64,000 nt of DNA from Rhodococcus sp. ARC_M6 (GCF_022810305.1 NZ_JALGQH010000002.1:186001-250000); one strand, 5' to 3'; positions 35,950 through 44,591 are shown, counted from the stretch's first letter. Program-made: numbers and translations. The notes: generated by a model from the letters alone, not told the origin.

Positions 35950-36147
35950 TCATGTTTTCGCTGCGATCCTCCCCGTCGCCGCCACCCGCTCCTTGTAGGC
36001 CTGAATCCTGCCTGCTGCGGTCGAGACCAGGATCGGGCGCGCACCCGCGTTGACCACCGCCCGCCACGGCTCGGTCAGCTCGACCTGCTCGACACCCTCC
36101 GACGCGACCAGAGATGCGATCGTCTTGTCTCGAAGCTCCGTTTCGAC
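35950..36147 (-). pseudogene. DJ-1/PfpI family protein, N-terminal remnant
   Basis: The frame reads ELRDKTIASLVASEGVEQVELTEPWRAVVNAGARPILVSTAAGRIQAY, which is the start of a PfpI-type stress protein. It then diverges and stops after 65 codons, whereas the family has about 180. At the expected start there is GTC after a good GGGAGG, so even the start codon seems lost. The promoter at 36189-36213 is still intact. Confidence 0.7.
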
Positions 36148-36188
36148 TGCGCCCTCCCATCACTTCCCGGCGCGTCCTACAAATCCGC

Positions 36189-36213
36189 CTACCCGGAATA
36201 CGCCGGGGTAACC
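36189..36213 (-). promoter_or_regulatory. SigF/SigB-type promoter before the PfpI remnant
   Basis: On the minus strand GGTT (36213-36210), 15 bases, GGGTAG (36194-36189). Spacing and sequence equal those at 42934-42958, 44215-44239, 47591-47615 and 59437-59461. It points at the PfpI remnant about 40 bases downstream. Confidence 0.6.
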
Positions 36214-36560
36214 GCCTAAGCGCTGGGGGCACGCCGTGAGCCTTGAGCCACTACCGATTGGTCGGGGGCAAGTCTGCCGCTGCCGAAGTGATTACCGCGC
36301 ATCGAAGGACGGCTTGTGTCAAAACTCGAGACGAACGGATACATCACTGTCGCAGCGGAGAATTCACGGAGGTGAGACCCGCCGCACATGATCCGCCTAC
36401 CGGCTGTCCCTCGCCGGAGGTGGACGGCAGGGAAAGTGCATCGCGTCGGTTCGATGCGCACCCACCGGCGCGCCGCGGTCACAGGTTTCGTGCCGGTGGG
36501 TTCACCCCAACTCACACAAAGCCCCCACTTCCCCCCTGATTTTGGTTTCAACGGGACATC

Positions 36561-36596
36561 GCATCACCTCGAACACACGCATCACCTCGAACACAC
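36561..36596 (+). repeat. 18-bp tandem duplication
   Basis: GCATCACCTCGAACACAC occurs twice in direct succession (36561-36578, 36579-36596), with no spacer. It lies at the end of the GAF remnant. No function is apparent. Confidence 0.8.
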
Positions 36597-36639
36597 CCAG
36601 TGCGGGAAATGCGGAGTATGAACAACTTTCGCCAGGTCC

Positions 36640-36955
36640 ATGTATCTTGTCCGTGCGCGTCACGGACAATAGCCAACGCAGCATTTTCCCGAGGTAACAC
36701 ATCGCCGCGCGCGACGACAATCTCATTCTCTTCGGCAGCTTCGAGACAGGGTCCATGCCCAGCGCGATATTGAAGCGCGATACTGGAGGTTGTCGGTCTC
36801 ATGGACCGTTTACACCGTGCACGCCACGGTTTCCGGGTTCCTTCGCCATCGACTACCGAAACTCCGGCCATGGCGGCATCACATCGAGTTGCGCTCGTCG
36901 GCAGCTTCGTCGAAACCTTCGCGCCTATGTGGGGCCCCCTGTCTGGGCATTTCAC
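36640..36955 (-). pseudogene. GAF(-ANTAR) regulator remnant
   Basis: The minus strand contains ATRCDAAMAGVSVVDGEGTR and then, after frame changes, LQYRAGHGPCLEAAEENEIVVARGD. Together these are the GAF domain of the GAF-ANTAR regulators common in Rhodococcus. Between them ETVACTV and TDNLQYRA sit in another frame, and a short duplication of TATCGCGCT is visible. No ANTAR domain follows. The gene is therefore broken by at least two indels. Confidence 0.6.
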
Positions 36956-37070
36956 AACTGCAAAGGTTTTCCTACACTGGAAGAGTCGCGGTTAGACGCC
37001 CTGAACCCCGGACGTCGATCGTGAAGCCTCCGTCGAGTCACCCCGGCCCGATGGAGGCGCCCTGTACGGG

Positions 37071-37474
37071 CCCCGATCATCTTCCTCGGGTGTGGGGCTC
37101 GTCGGCCGCGGGTAGATGACGGTCAAACGTTCTCGACAGCAGTGCTGTGGACGAGTTGACTGGTGCTGGAGGCGTGACCAATCAAGAGCGGTCAGACTCA
37201 CCACGTTTGTCTCTCACCGCACTGCCGCCCGCTTCGGCACATTCTTCCGAAGTAGTGCGGGCGGCCGCACCGAGGGATCACAGAGAACAGGACATGGTCA
37301 TGAGCATGGGAAAGAAAATCCAGCACAAGGTCGAAACCGCGGAAGGCGCCGCCAAGAAGGCTTTCGGCAAGGCCACCGGGAACGCCCACCTCGAAGCAGA
37401 GGGAAGCCAGGAACAGGCCAAGGGCAACGCCAAACAAATGGGCGACAAGCTCAAGGACGCTGGAAAGAAGATCA
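37071..37474 (+). repeat. Long dispersed direct repeat, copy A (leader plus csbD)
   Basis: The sequence from CCCCGATCAT at 37071 through most of the csbD gene is repeated at 59893-60340. Conserved blocks include CTCGTCGGCCGCGGGTAGAT, CGGTCAAACGTTCTCGACAG and GACTGGTGCTGGAGGCG. About 230 bases of non-coding leader are conserved in addition to coding sequence, which suggests a regulatory leader. Copy B carries an extra block of about 100 bases. Confidence 0.75.
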
Positions 37475-37494
37475 AGAACGCTTTCAAACACTGA
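37300..37494 (+). CDS. CsbD family stress-response protein
   Basis: A 64-residue, highly charged CsbD protein (MSMGKKIQHKVETAEGAAKK, FGKATGNAHLEAEG, KQMGDKLKDAGKKIKNAFKH). CsbD proteins are small and largely unfolded, and are induced by general-stress sigma factors in Bacillus and by nutrient stress in actinobacteria. An ATG two codons upstream (37294) is equally possible. It is the only fully conventional plus-strand copy in the island. Confidence 0.88.
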   Translation: MSMGKKIQHKVETAEGAAKKAFGKATGNAHLEAEGSQEQAKGNAKQMGDKLKDAGKKIKNAFKH

Positions 37495-37534
37495 TCATTG
37501 TTCGGTGAGTCCGACCGAAACTCTGTGAAACCGG

Positions 37535-37864
37535 CTATTCGTTCGCCAGCAGCGGCCCCAGCGGTCCGAGGTCGATGTTCAGGTCCTCGGGCGTGAGATC
37601 GAAATGATCACGCAGCTCCGCCATTCGCTCCTCGAGCAGCATCAGCGTCGTGCCGATGCGTTCGATCTGCTCATCGCTGAGGTCCCCGTGCTCGACTCGG
37701 CGTAGCGCCTGCCGCTCCATCAACTGGCGTAGGAGCTCGACGATGGTGAGGACCAGTGCGACCAGCCCCTTCTCGACGGACTCTGGGTCGGCATCGATCC
37801 GTTGAGGCAGAACCCGCCGACCGACGTCGGTCGGCGCATCCGACTCGGGCTCGGGCTCAGTCAT
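37535..37864 (-). CDS. gvpK: Gas vesicle protein GvpK
   Basis: A 109-residue GvpK. RIDADPESVEKGLVALVLTIVELLRQLMERQALRRVEHGDLSDEQIERIGTTLMLLEERM is the family core. GvpK is a minor protein needed for vesicle assembly. It is the last gene of the minus-strand gas-vesicle operon, starting 8 bases inside the gvpS gene. Confidence 0.94.
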   Translation of the reverse strand: MTEPEPESDAPTDVGRRVLPQRIDADPESVEKGLVALVLTIVELLRQLMERQALRRVEHGDLSDEQIERIGTTLMLLEERMAELRDHFDLTPEDLNIDLGPLGPLLANE

Positions 37865-38066
37865 CGCTAGGCTCCTGACCGGCCGGGTCTGGGACGAGTG
37901 CGCTGACCGATGCGATGAGCGTGCGCAACGAGATTCGGACCATGTCGACGTCGGCGAGCGACAGAGTGATCTCACCGGTGATGACGACACCACCACCGAG
38001 CACTCGATCGAGCAGGTCGACGAGAGCGATGCGGCGCGTGTCGTCCGAAGGAACCATCTCGCTCAT
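37857..38066 (-). CDS. gvpS: Gas vesicle protein GvpS (GvpA/J-like)
   Basis: A 69-residue GvpA-fold protein (IALVDLLDRVLGGGVVITGEITLSLADVDMVRISLRTLIASVSAL). The LLDRVLGGGVV...DVDMVRI pattern separates it from the main GvpA and fits GvpS of actinobacterial clusters, placed between gvpL and gvpK as in Streptomyces. It probably caps or nucleates the vesicle wall. Confidence 0.85.
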   Translation of the reverse strand: MSEMVPSDDTRRIALVDLLDRVLGGGVVITGEITLSLADVDMVRISLRTLIASVSALVPDPAGQEPSDD

Positions 38067-38070
38067 GGGC

Positions 38071-38850
38071 TCACTCGTCGATCCCGGCGAAGGAGTACGG
38101 CGGCCACGGTCCGGTCAGTTCCAGTGCGACGCCTGGGCGCTCGTCGTCGAGGGCCGCGACGAGCGCGGCGAAGTCGTCGACCCGCTCGGAGTCCACCAGG
38201 TAGGTGCCGTTGAAGATCATCCAGGCACGCTTGCCAGTGAGCACCGGATCGGTGACCTGTCGCCGGCGCCCGCCGACAGCATTCCCCAAGAGCGCCGAGT
38301 GAATCTCCTCCGCATGGCTCGCCGCCCTGCGTTCGACGTCTTGCTGCGCGCTCAACTCCGCACGACGGCGCAGTAGATACGCGGTCCCCTTTCCCCCCGC
38401 ACCGGTCGGGGAAGGTTCCGCTTTCGCGTTCTGAGCCAAGGTCTTCGAGTCTGCGTACGCTTTCACGCCCCACTCGCTCCGTCCGGTCACCCTCCGCAAC
38501 GTTGCCCTGAACTCCTCCCGTCGTTCGTCGAGGAGTAGACGAACCCGGTCGTCGTCGAGGTAGACAGTGGCCAATCGCAGTGGAACGGTGGGACCGCAGC
38601 GCACCATGGCGGCCACCACAGCGTCGTGTGCCCTCGCGGTCGTGGCCAGCCAGTCGAGGTCCTCGAGGTTGTGCTGCAGCGGTGCCTGCCCGAATTCGCT
38701 CAGGCTCACCGTCCCCACCACCGCGACGAGACCCGCCGACGCCACGGCCCGGACCGGCTCCCCGGCCACCCCAGAGACCCCGGCGAGTTGTGCGTCGCCG
38801 ATGCTGTCGGTCGTGATGCCGTAAAGCCAGACACCGTCATCCGCGGTCAT
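38071..38850 (-). CDS. gvpL: Gas vesicle protein GvpL/GvpF family
   Basis: A 259-residue GvpF/L protein from the ATG at 38848-38850 (VWLYGITTDSIGDAQLAGVSGV...VASAGLVAVVGTVSL; VPLRLATVYLDDDRVRLLLDER; WGVKAYAD). GvpF/L proteins bind GvpA and guide its assembly. It overlaps the gvpJ gene by 14 bases and lies next to gvpS. Confidence 0.92.
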   Translation of the reverse strand: MTADDGVWLYGITTDSIGDAQLAGVSGVAGEPVRAVASAGLVAVVGTVSLSEFGQAPLQHNLEDLDWLATTARAHDAVVAAMVRCGPTVPLRLATVYLDDDRVRLLLDERREEFRATLRRVTGRSEWGVKAYADSKTLAQNAKAEPSPTGAGGKGTAYLLRRRAELSAQQDVERRAASHAEEIHSALLGNAVGGRRRQVTDPVLTGKRAWMIFNGTYLVDSERVDDFAALVAALDDERPGVALELTGPWPPYSFAGIDE

Positions 38851-39244
38851 CGCCAGGCTCCTGCCGCTTCGCCTCCACCTCGATCGTTTCGGCGGCCTCG
38901 ATGGCAGAATGCACCGACCTGTCGGACTCGAGTTCGGCGATCCGCTCCCGCAGCTTCCGATTCTCGAGTTCGACGTCACTGTTCCTGCCGGTCAGCCAAG
39001 GGTCATGCTCCCACCAATCGATGCCCACCTCCTTCGCGGTCTCCAGCGAGGCGATCACCAGTCGCACCTTGATGGTCAGCAGTTCGATGTCGAGCAGGTT
39101 GACTTGGATGTCCCCGGCGATCACGAGTCCCTTGTCGAGCACCCGCTCGAGGATCTCGCCGAGGTTCGTCGACTGGTGCCCGCCACCCAGTCCGCCGCCC
39201 GAGCTCTGCGGAAGGTTGCTCGCACCGCCACCGGCGATGGTCAT
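38837..39244 (-). CDS. gvpJ: Gas vesicle protein GvpJ
   Basis: A 135-residue protein with a GvpA-type core (LGEILERVLDKGLVIAGDIQVNLLDIELLTIKVRLVIASLETAKEVGIDWWE) and a C-terminal coiled-coil extension rich in Glu/Arg. The IKVRLVIASLETAKEVGIDWW end is characteristic of GvpJ. It is coupled with gvpO by a 4-base overlap. Confidence 0.9.
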   Translation of the reverse strand: MTIAGGGASNLPQSSGGGLGGGHQSTNLGEILERVLDKGLVIAGDIQVNLLDIELLTIKVRLVIASLETAKEVGIDWWEHDPWLTGRNSDVELENRKLRERIAELESDRSVHSAIEAAETIEVEAKRQEPGDDRG

Positions 39245-39531
39245 GACAGCCCGCTCCCACTGTCACCGACACCCCGTACGTAGCGGCGAGTTCTGCGGTA
39301 GGACAACAGTTCTCCATCCAGATCCAACACCACCTCGTACAGTGCGAGCATGTCTGTCGACGACGGGATTCGCCGATCCTCGACTACCTCCACCTCCACC
39401 GTCCAGCCGTCGTCGGTCGGCATGACCGACGTCGCGCCCAACGGTTTCTTGCCGGTCAACTGTGCGATGTCACGCGTTGCTATCTCGGCGATCTCGGGTG
39501 CCGGCAACGGTGGCTCCTGTTCTGCCATCAC
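39241..39531 (-). CDS. gvpO: Gas vesicle protein GvpO
   Basis: A 96-residue GvpO (AEIATRDIAQLTGKKPLGATSVMPTDDGWTVEVEVVEDRRIPSSTDMLALYEVVLDLDGELLSYRRTRRYVRG). The final Y-RT-RYVRG is the family signature. It is an essential assembly protein in halophilic and actinobacterial clusters. Confidence 0.93.
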   Translation of the reverse strand: MMAEQEPPLPAPEIAEIATRDIAQLTGKKPLGATSVMPTDDGWTVEVEVVEDRRIPSSTDMLALYEVVLDLDGELLSYRRTRRYVRGVGDSGSGLS

Positions 39532-39534
39532 CGA

Positions 39535-39786
39535 TCACTCCTTCTCCGGAGTGGTGGTCTGCCCCGTCCCGGTCATTCGGTCGAGGATCGCCTGCTGAGC
39601 CTGCTCTTCCTCTTCGGCGGAGATCTCGCCCGTCGCGCGGGCGTCCTCCAACTCCTCGAGAGCGCGGCGCGCACTCGCGGGATTGTGGAGTTCGTCTTCG
39701 ACCTGTCGCTGAATCAACTCGGCCAGCGATATCACCCCACGAACGGGAGCGAGTGGCAAGGTGGCGATGAACGACAGCAGACCCAT
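39535..39786 (-). CDS. gvpG: Gas vesicle protein GvpG
   Basis: An 83-residue GvpG (LPLAPVRGVISLAELIQRQVEDELHNPASARRALEELEDARATGEISAEEEEQAQQAILDRM), a small helical coiled-coil protein that cooperates with GvpF/L. Only 3 bases separate it from gvpF. Confidence 0.92.
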   Translation of the reverse strand: MGLLSFIATLPLAPVRGVISLAELIQRQVEDELHNPASARRALEELEDARATGEISAEEEEQAQQAILDRMTGTGQTTTPEKE

Positions 39787-39789
39787 CGG

Positions 39790-40581
39790 TCAGCCCTCCG
39801 GCTTCTGGGTCACCACGAAGTCGTAGGCGGCGAGAGGTCCGAGCAGGCGCATGTCGACCCGGCCGTCCCACTGCTCGGCCAGTTCCCCCACCGCCTTCTC
39901 GAGTTCTTCCTGCCGGGCCACCTCGACGAGAACGGCCACTTGCGCGGCCTCTTCCTCGTGAGTCGGTTCCCGTACGTTGACCGAATCGGACAGCGAGTCG
40001 AGTGCCTCGAGCACCTTGCGGGTGTCGGCGTCCCGCTTGGCGACGATGGCGTTGCTTACGATCTCGCCGAGCGCCATCCGGGCATCGCGGGTACTTTCCT
40101 CGGGCTGATCGCGGATCGCGCCGAGCAATTGGGCGGCTTGTTCGCTCTCGTCGATCACTTCACGAAGGATTGCCTGCTCGACGTACCGTCCCTTGACGAC
40201 GTATTGGGCTCGACCTTCGAGTTCCTGCAGCGCCGCGGCGAACTCGTCGGCGTGTGCTGCGAGCAATTCCTTCTCGACAGACTCTTCATCGGTCATGACC
40301 GCACCGAAACGAAGTGGGAGTACGGGTGCCACACGAGATGTGCCGTCCAGTAGGTATGCATGGGCTTGCAGGTCCTCGGGTTTCCCGAGCGGTCTTTCCA
40401 CCGAGATTTCGCTCACGAGTGCTGCGATGCCGCCGTGCTTGACGATGGTGACCGGGCCGTCACACACGCCGACCGCATCCTCTTCGGCTTCCATGTCCGC
40501 GGGCACGATGCCGTACACGTAGACACCGCTGGTGCGCGGTTCCTCGGGTGAATCGGTGCTCTGGTCTGACGTAGACATCAT
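39790..40581 (-). CDS. gvpF: Gas vesicle protein GvpF
   Basis: A 263-residue GvpF/L protein ([82 protein letters not shown]). GvpF keeps GvpA soluble and delivers it to the growing vesicle. It is coupled with gvpA by a 4-base overlap. Confidence 0.93.
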   Translation of the reverse strand: MMSTSDQSTDSPEEPRTSGVYVYGIVPADMEAEEDAVGVCDGPVTIVKHGGIAALVSEISVERPLGKPEDLQAHAYLLDGTSRVAPVLPLRFGAVMTDEESVEKELLAAHADEFAAALQELEGRAQYVVKGRYVEQAILREVIDESEQAAQLLGAIRDQPEESTRDARMALGEIVSNAIVAKRDADTRKVLEALDSLSDSVNVREPTHEEEAAQVAVLVEVARQEELEKAVGELAEQWDGRVDMRLLGPLAAYDFVVTQKPEG

Positions 40582-40988
40582 TGGTCCCCTCGAGTGGACT
40601 TTCGCGAAACCCGTTCGCGCTCAGGATCTTCCTGCCCTCCTCCGAGAATGTCGCCGAGTTTCTCACCAGCGGCCTCGAGCGCGCCCTTGGTTTTCGATTT
40701 GGCGCCGCCCTCGGTGACAGATCCGACCAGATCCGTCAGACCCTGCGGCTCACCACTGCCGACCTCGAGTCGGTTCGCGGCCTCCGCAAAACGCAGGTAG
40801 GTGTCGACGCTGGCGACGACGACGCGTGCGTCGATGGTCAACAGTTCGATGCCGACCAGGGAGACGCGTACATAGGCGTCGATTACCAGGCCCTTGTCGA
40901 GGATGGTGTCGATGACGTCGGCGAGGCTACTGGAACTGGGGCCGCCACTGACTCCGCCGCCTCCGCCCGCCGGTTGTATCGCCGTCAT
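40578..40988 (-). CDS. gvpA: Major gas vesicle structural protein GvpA, extended form
   Basis: The GvpA core ([53 protein letters not shown]) is highly conserved and should form the ribbed vesicle wall. A 60-residue Gly/Lys/Glu-rich C-terminal extension and a Gly-rich N-terminus make it 136 residues, about twice the canonical GvpA, as known for actinobacterial forms. It is the third gene of the operon. Confidence 0.93.
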   Translation of the reverse strand: MTAIQPAGGGGGVSGGPSSSSLADVIDTILDKGLVIDAYVRVSLVGIELLTIDARVVVASVDTYLRFAEAANRLEVGSGEPQGLTDLVGSVTEGGAKSKTKGALEAAGEKLGDILGGGQEDPERERVSRKSTRGDQ

Positions 40989-42124
40989 CGCTTTGCGCCC
41001 TGTCTGGAGCTGGCGGCCGCACTCTTACTCGATCGGCCACGCCGTTTCGGGGGTGCCGAGTTCTCATCGGCGGCTGCGGTCTTACGCGGAGGTCCGCGGC
41101 GTTTCGGCGGCGACGGGGCCTCCCCCTCGTCATCATCGTCATCATCGGCCGGCCCAGCCTCGTCCTCCGCGGTTTCCTCCGACTCCTCGTCGGCCTCGTC
41201 GGCCTCGTCGGCCTCTTCGAGTTCATCGGCCTCTTCGAGTTCGTCGGCCTCCTCGGGTTCGACCACCTCGCCGTCCCGGATCTCCCCACGCCAGCCCTCC
41301 ACCTCGTCGGGATGGAGAACAGCCTGCGTCATGAGATGGCGTCCAAAGTGCTTCAACTCCAGACGAACTCGTCGCCCCGGAGCACGCCACAGGTTTCCCG
41401 TCTTCTCGAAAAGGCCCTTCGGGTGATACTCGAGTATCAAAATGATTCGAGTGAGATCGGGAGTCACCTCGTGGAACGTCACCGCGCCGTCGATAAAACC
41501 TTTGGCACCCTTCGAGCTCCACACGATCCGCTCATCGGGAACCTGCTCGATGATCGACGATTCCCAGGTTCGGTGCGACAGAAAGACCTGCGCCTTCCAC
41601 TCGAGTTTCTCCTCCGATTCCTGCTCGACCCGCTCGACCTTCTTCATGAAGGAAGGAAAATCGGCGAACTGAGTCCATTGGTTGTAGACCAACTGGACCG
41701 GGGCGCCCACATCGATTGATTCGACGATATTGGTCAACTTGAGCTTCTTGCCCTTGCCGCCGCCCTTGCTCCCACCACCGGTGACAGCCTCCTTGACGTC
41801 GGAAGCCTTGTCCTTGACCATCTGCTTGGCACCCTCCCAGCCTCCGCTCACCGCAGATTTGATCGGTGACTCACCCTCTGTCTGCTTCTCGGACTTTTTC
41901 TCGGAACCGGTAACAGCCGAAATCAGTCCTCCACCGCCGCCCTCGGCGTAGTCGGCGAGCCTGCCCGATGCGTTCTGCACCTTGTCCGAGACCGACGAGA
42001 GTGCCTTGTCGGCCACCGTGCCGACCAGCCTCTGCACTGCACCCTGCAACACACCCGACGATCCCTGCCCGTCGCCCGATATGGATTCTCCTTGCTTGTT
42101 CGCGGCGTTCGTCATCGCTATCAC
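40985..42124 (-). CDS. SRPBCC domain protein of the gas-vesicle operon
   Basis: A 379-residue protein. Residues 1-130 are low-complexity with helical segments. The centre is an SRPBCC (cyclase/dehydrase) domain ([70 protein letters not shown]). The last 100 residues are an acidic repeat tail ([23 protein letters not shown]) followed by a Lys/Arg-rich end. The GTG at 42124 overlaps the upstream stop. An ATG at 42115 is the alternative start. Role in vesicle formation unknown. Confidence 0.82.
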   Translation of the reverse strand: MIAMTNAANKQGESISGDGQGSSGVLQGAVQRLVGTVADKALSSVSDKVQNASGRLADYAEGGGGGLISAVTGSEKKSEKQTEGESPIKSAVSGGWEGAKQMVKDKASDVKEAVTGGGSKGGGKGKKLKLTNIVESIDVGAPVQLVYNQWTQFADFPSFMKKVERVEQESEEKLEWKAQVFLSHRTWESSIIEQVPDERIVWSSKGAKGFIDGAVTFHEVTPDLTRIILILEYHPKGLFEKTGNLWRAPGRRVRLELKHFGRHLMTQAVLHPDEVEGWRGEIRDGEVVEPEEADELEEADELEEADEADEADEESEETAEDEAGPADDDDDDEGEAPSPPKRRGPPRKTAAADENSAPPKRRGRSSKSAAASSRQGAKR

Positions 42125-42807
42125 CGTCCTCCTCGCCGGACGGGCGCAGAATCAGTCGTCGCCTTGGCCCGTGTCCGGCGACCGCGCGACGGAGCTTCTT
42201 CGTCATCCTCGTCAGATTTCGCGGGCCGCGACCTGCTGGTCGCCCCCGAGCTGTTGCCCGGTGTCCGCCGGCGCGCAGCGGGCCGCTTACGTGGCGCCGG
42301 TTCCTCGTCAGCGGCTTCTTCCTCGTCGGGCTCCTCGTACTCGTCTTCCTCGCCGTCGTCCGGCTCGTCCGGCTCTTCGTCGACTTCGGATTCGTCGTAC
42401 TCGTCGTTCTGAGACCGACCGCGGCGCTTAGCACCGAGTTTTCCGACCTTGCTCAGCTTGCCTACCGTGTCGCCGATCCCGTCCACGGTGCCGTCCACGG
42501 TGTCGACGACTGCTCCACCGCCTGAGAGGAGTCGGTTGTTGAGCGAATCAATGCGCCGACTTGCGGCGGTAACCGCTGCGGCCTTCGCCGCGCTGACGAG
42601 CTCTTCCCGAACCGAGTCGCTGAACTTGGCGAACTCGGGGGAACCCGCGAGCATCTTGGTGCCGCGTTCGAGTAAGTTACGCGGCCCCCCGGGGAAGCGT
42701 CCGGTCGCCCCCGCACCGGCGAGCATCAGCGCCATCTTCATTCTGCGTGTGCGGCCCAGCACGTATCCCGCGCCGACGGCCAACGCCACCTGACCTTTGG
42801 TTTTCAT
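42121..42807 (-). CDS. Gas-vesicle operon leader protein with acidic tail
   Basis: A 228-residue protein. The N-terminal 35 residues (KTKGQVALAVGAGYVLGRTRRMKMALMLAGAGATG) form a short hydrophobic YtxH-like segment. A helical region follows, then a highly charged tail (DEYDESEVDEEPDEPDDGEEDEYEEPDEE) and a basic end. Equivalent proteins head actinobacterial gas-vesicle clusters and are sometimes misnamed DNA primase. It is the first gene after the stress-type promoter at 42934-42958, with AAGGGG 9 bases before the ATG. Confidence 0.75.
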   Translation of the reverse strand: MKTKGQVALAVGAGYVLGRTRRMKMALMLAGAGATGRFPGGPRNLLERGTKMLAGSPEFAKFSDSVREELVSAAKAAAVTAASRRIDSLNNRLLSGGGAVVDTVDGTVDGIGDTVGKLSKVGKLGAKRRGRSQNDEYDESEVDEEPDEPDDGEEDEYEEPDEEEAADEEPAPRKRPAARRRTPGNSSGATSRSRPAKSDEDDEEAPSRGRRTRAKATTDSAPVRRGGR

Positions 42808-42933
42808 CGTCGAACCCCTTTTGCCGAGTAGTCACAGGCGCGTCTCGTGCCAACGTCGCGGCATTGTGTCGCAGGTCCATGCTCGGGAATGTGTTCGCAA
42901 AACCGTGCGCGGTAAGGGAGGCGCCATTTTCGA

Positions 42934-42958
42934 CTACCCACTCACAGCACACTCAACC
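42934..42958 (-). promoter_or_regulatory. SigF/SigB-type promoter of the gas-vesicle operon
   Basis: Minus strand GGTT (42958-42955), 15-base spacer, GGGTAG (42939-42934). It lies about 127 bases before the first gene of the gas-vesicle operon. It is the only such element I found in the 470-base gap. Confidence 0.65.
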
Positions 42959-43275
42959 AGCAGCCGACCCCTCGATTCGGCCAACTCCCGCGCGGCGACG
43001 GTGCGCAGTCGTTACCTGCCCGAAAAGCCTGGCCGGCGGCGATCCGCCAGTTGGCTGCTGTGATCTCCCAACCACGACAATTGTGACTTGTTGTGTCCCG
43101 GAGACGGTGACGGATTCATTTGCTCACCCCGACACAACGCCGGGGTAGCGCATTGGTGTGGAAGGCCCAAACATGTCGATTTTCTTGCTCGGCGCTTCCG
43201 TTGTCGACCGCGCCGAGCATCTAGGTATTTTTACGACAAAGTGTTGCTGCTCAACAACTCTCACTGGTCGTCATG
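42959..43275. other. Intergenic, no gene recognised
   Basis: This stretch lies between the gas-vesicle promoter and the end of the next minus-strand gene. I see no protein-like frame and no tRNA. Confidence 0.4.
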
Positions 43276-44205
43276 TCACTCGGCACCGGACCGCACTGCT
43301 GCGACTACAGCCGCGACGACGAGTGCCAGTAGAAGAACCACGAGTAGTACCGGACCGAGTAGGAGTCCGAGGATCAGGAGCAGTGCGAGGGCGATCTTGG
43401 TCTTTCCGCTCAGTCCGGTCACCAGCGCTTTGATCGCGGCCCACGCAGGATTCTTGCCCGTCAGGATCGCCCGAATGCCTGCGAGGCCGGCTTTCATCCC
43501 CGGGCTGCGTGCGACACCGTCGACGAGCGTATCCATCCCATCCCGGATTTTCTGTTGAATTTTCCTCGTCACCGTCTCACCGCGGTCTCGCACCGCGTCC
43601 AGCTGTCGGCGAACGTAGGTTTTCAACCACTCGATGATCGCCTCAACCGACCGCGCCACTCGGCCGCGAGGAGCCTCCGAAGGCTGCTCGCCTGTGATCT
43701 CCTGTGGAGGCTGGTCTGGTCGACGCGTGCGATTCTGCTCGGTGGATCGGCGGAGTGCGGACGGTTGGGACTTACCTCGGACAGACGTCCGAGCCACTGG
43801 CTTCACAGTGACTTCGGATGACCGCGCACGTCCTGGGGATGCGGCACGGTCGGGGCGCCGCCGGCGGGGCCTGCCCAACGCGGGTTCGGCGGCGGCATCG
43901 GCTCGTGACGGTCGAGGCGCCGAATTCTTCCCGCCTGAAATGCTGCCACGGGACGAGGTTGGGGATGATTTCGGGGCAGCCGGTGGCCTGGGCGGTAGCG
44001 GTCGCCTGCGTGGCAGCCGCCCCGAAGCCCCGACGGAAGCGGCGGTTGACCTTTTCGCTGTCTTCGATGACCGAGCCGCCGCACCGGACGAGTCGCTTAC
44101 CGCCGCGAGGTTGTCACTGTCCGTGGTCCTGCCGTAGGAGAAAGCACGTCCACGCTCCGGCCCGGCCGGTGTGGTCCTCCCGCCCATTCTCCCTCGTGCA
44201 CACAT
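43276..44205 (-). CDS. Basic, low-complexity protein with C-terminal membrane anchor
   Basis: A 309-residue protein. The first 190 residues are Ser/Pro/Arg-rich and probably disordered. Residues about 190-260 are helical (VARSVEAIIEWLKTYVRRQLDAVRDRGETVTRKIQQKIRDGMDTLVDGVA). The C-terminus has a long hydrophobic anchor (TKIALALLLILGLLLGPVLLVVLLLALVVAAVVAAV). No family is recognised. The ATG at 44205 is about 10 bases from the -10 element of the stress-type promoter, so the transcript may be leaderless. Confidence 0.65.
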   Translation of the reverse strand: MCARGRMGGRTTPAGPERGRAFSYGRTTDSDNLAAVSDSSGAAARSSKTAKRSTAASVGASGRLPRRRPLPPRPPAAPKSSPTSSRGSISGGKNSAPRPSRADAAAEPALGRPRRRRPDRAASPGRARSSEVTVKPVARTSVRGKSQPSALRRSTEQNRTRRPDQPPQEITGEQPSEAPRGRVARSVEAIIEWLKTYVRRQLDAVRDRGETVTRKIQQKIRDGMDTLVDGVARSPGMKAGLAGIRAILTGKNPAWAAIKALVTGLSGKTKIALALLLILGLLLGPVLLVVLLLALVVAAVVAAVRSGAE

Positions 44206-44214
44206 ACATCCAAT

Positions 44215-44239
44215 CTACCCACCGGGAAATCTTCAAACC
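44215..44239 (-). promoter_or_regulatory. SigF/SigB-type promoter before the anchored basic protein
   Basis: Minus strand GGTTT with GGTT at 44239-44236, 15-base spacer, GGGTAG (44220-44215). The spacing is the same as at the other island promoters. Confidence 0.6.
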
Positions 44240-44285
44240 AGAGCGGAAGACTTCCCGTTTCACCTGAACGTCGTGGTCGTCCTTC

Positions 44286-44591
44286 TCAATGACCTTCCTG
44301 ATCGAAGAGCGCTTGACCTTCGAGTTCCTTGACACGACGGTGTTCCCTCATAATGACGAGCACTCCAACTACGAAGGACACCACACATACGACCCCAGCG
44401 ATCAACGCCCAGCCCCGAAATCCGTAACCTGCTGCTACCAAGGCCAATCCGAGCGCCACCAACCCAAGTCCGATCAGTAGATATCCGGGAAGGTTGCGAC
44501 CGTCGGTGATCGCTTCACCGGCATGCGACCGAATCGTGCGTTCATCGTCCACGGGAATGCCCCCGTTCTCATCGGTCACCACCCTCTCCAT
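44286..44591 (-). CDS. Small membrane protein (UsfY-like layout)
   Basis: A protein of about 101 residues with RTIRSHAGEAITDGRNLPGYLLIGLGLVALGLALVAAGYGFRGWALIAGVVCVVSFVVGVLVIM, that is a short polar head with an H-A-G-E motif and two membrane helices, then a charged tail. The layout resembles UsfY of the mycobacterial sigF locus, but similarity is weak. The start could be the ATG at 44591 or a GTG at 44579. A weaker stress-type promoter lies upstream (44645-44670). Confidence 0.6.
   Translation of the reverse strand: MERVVTDENGGIPVDDERTIRSHAGEAITDGRNLPGYLLIGLGLVALGLALVAAGYGFRGWALIAGVVCVVSFVVGVLVIMREHRRVKELEGQALFDQEGH

Noticed and set aside
37090-37114. A stress-type promoter before csbD at 37300
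   Set aside because: GGGTAG is present, but the upstream half reads GTGT or GTGA and lies 180 bases from the gene, so the match is too weak to list with the others.
41150-41280. Short tandem nucleotide repeats as a CRISPR-like or minisatellite element
   Set aside because: The repetition comes from codons for the acidic [10 protein letters not shown] tail of the SRPBCC protein and has no spacers.
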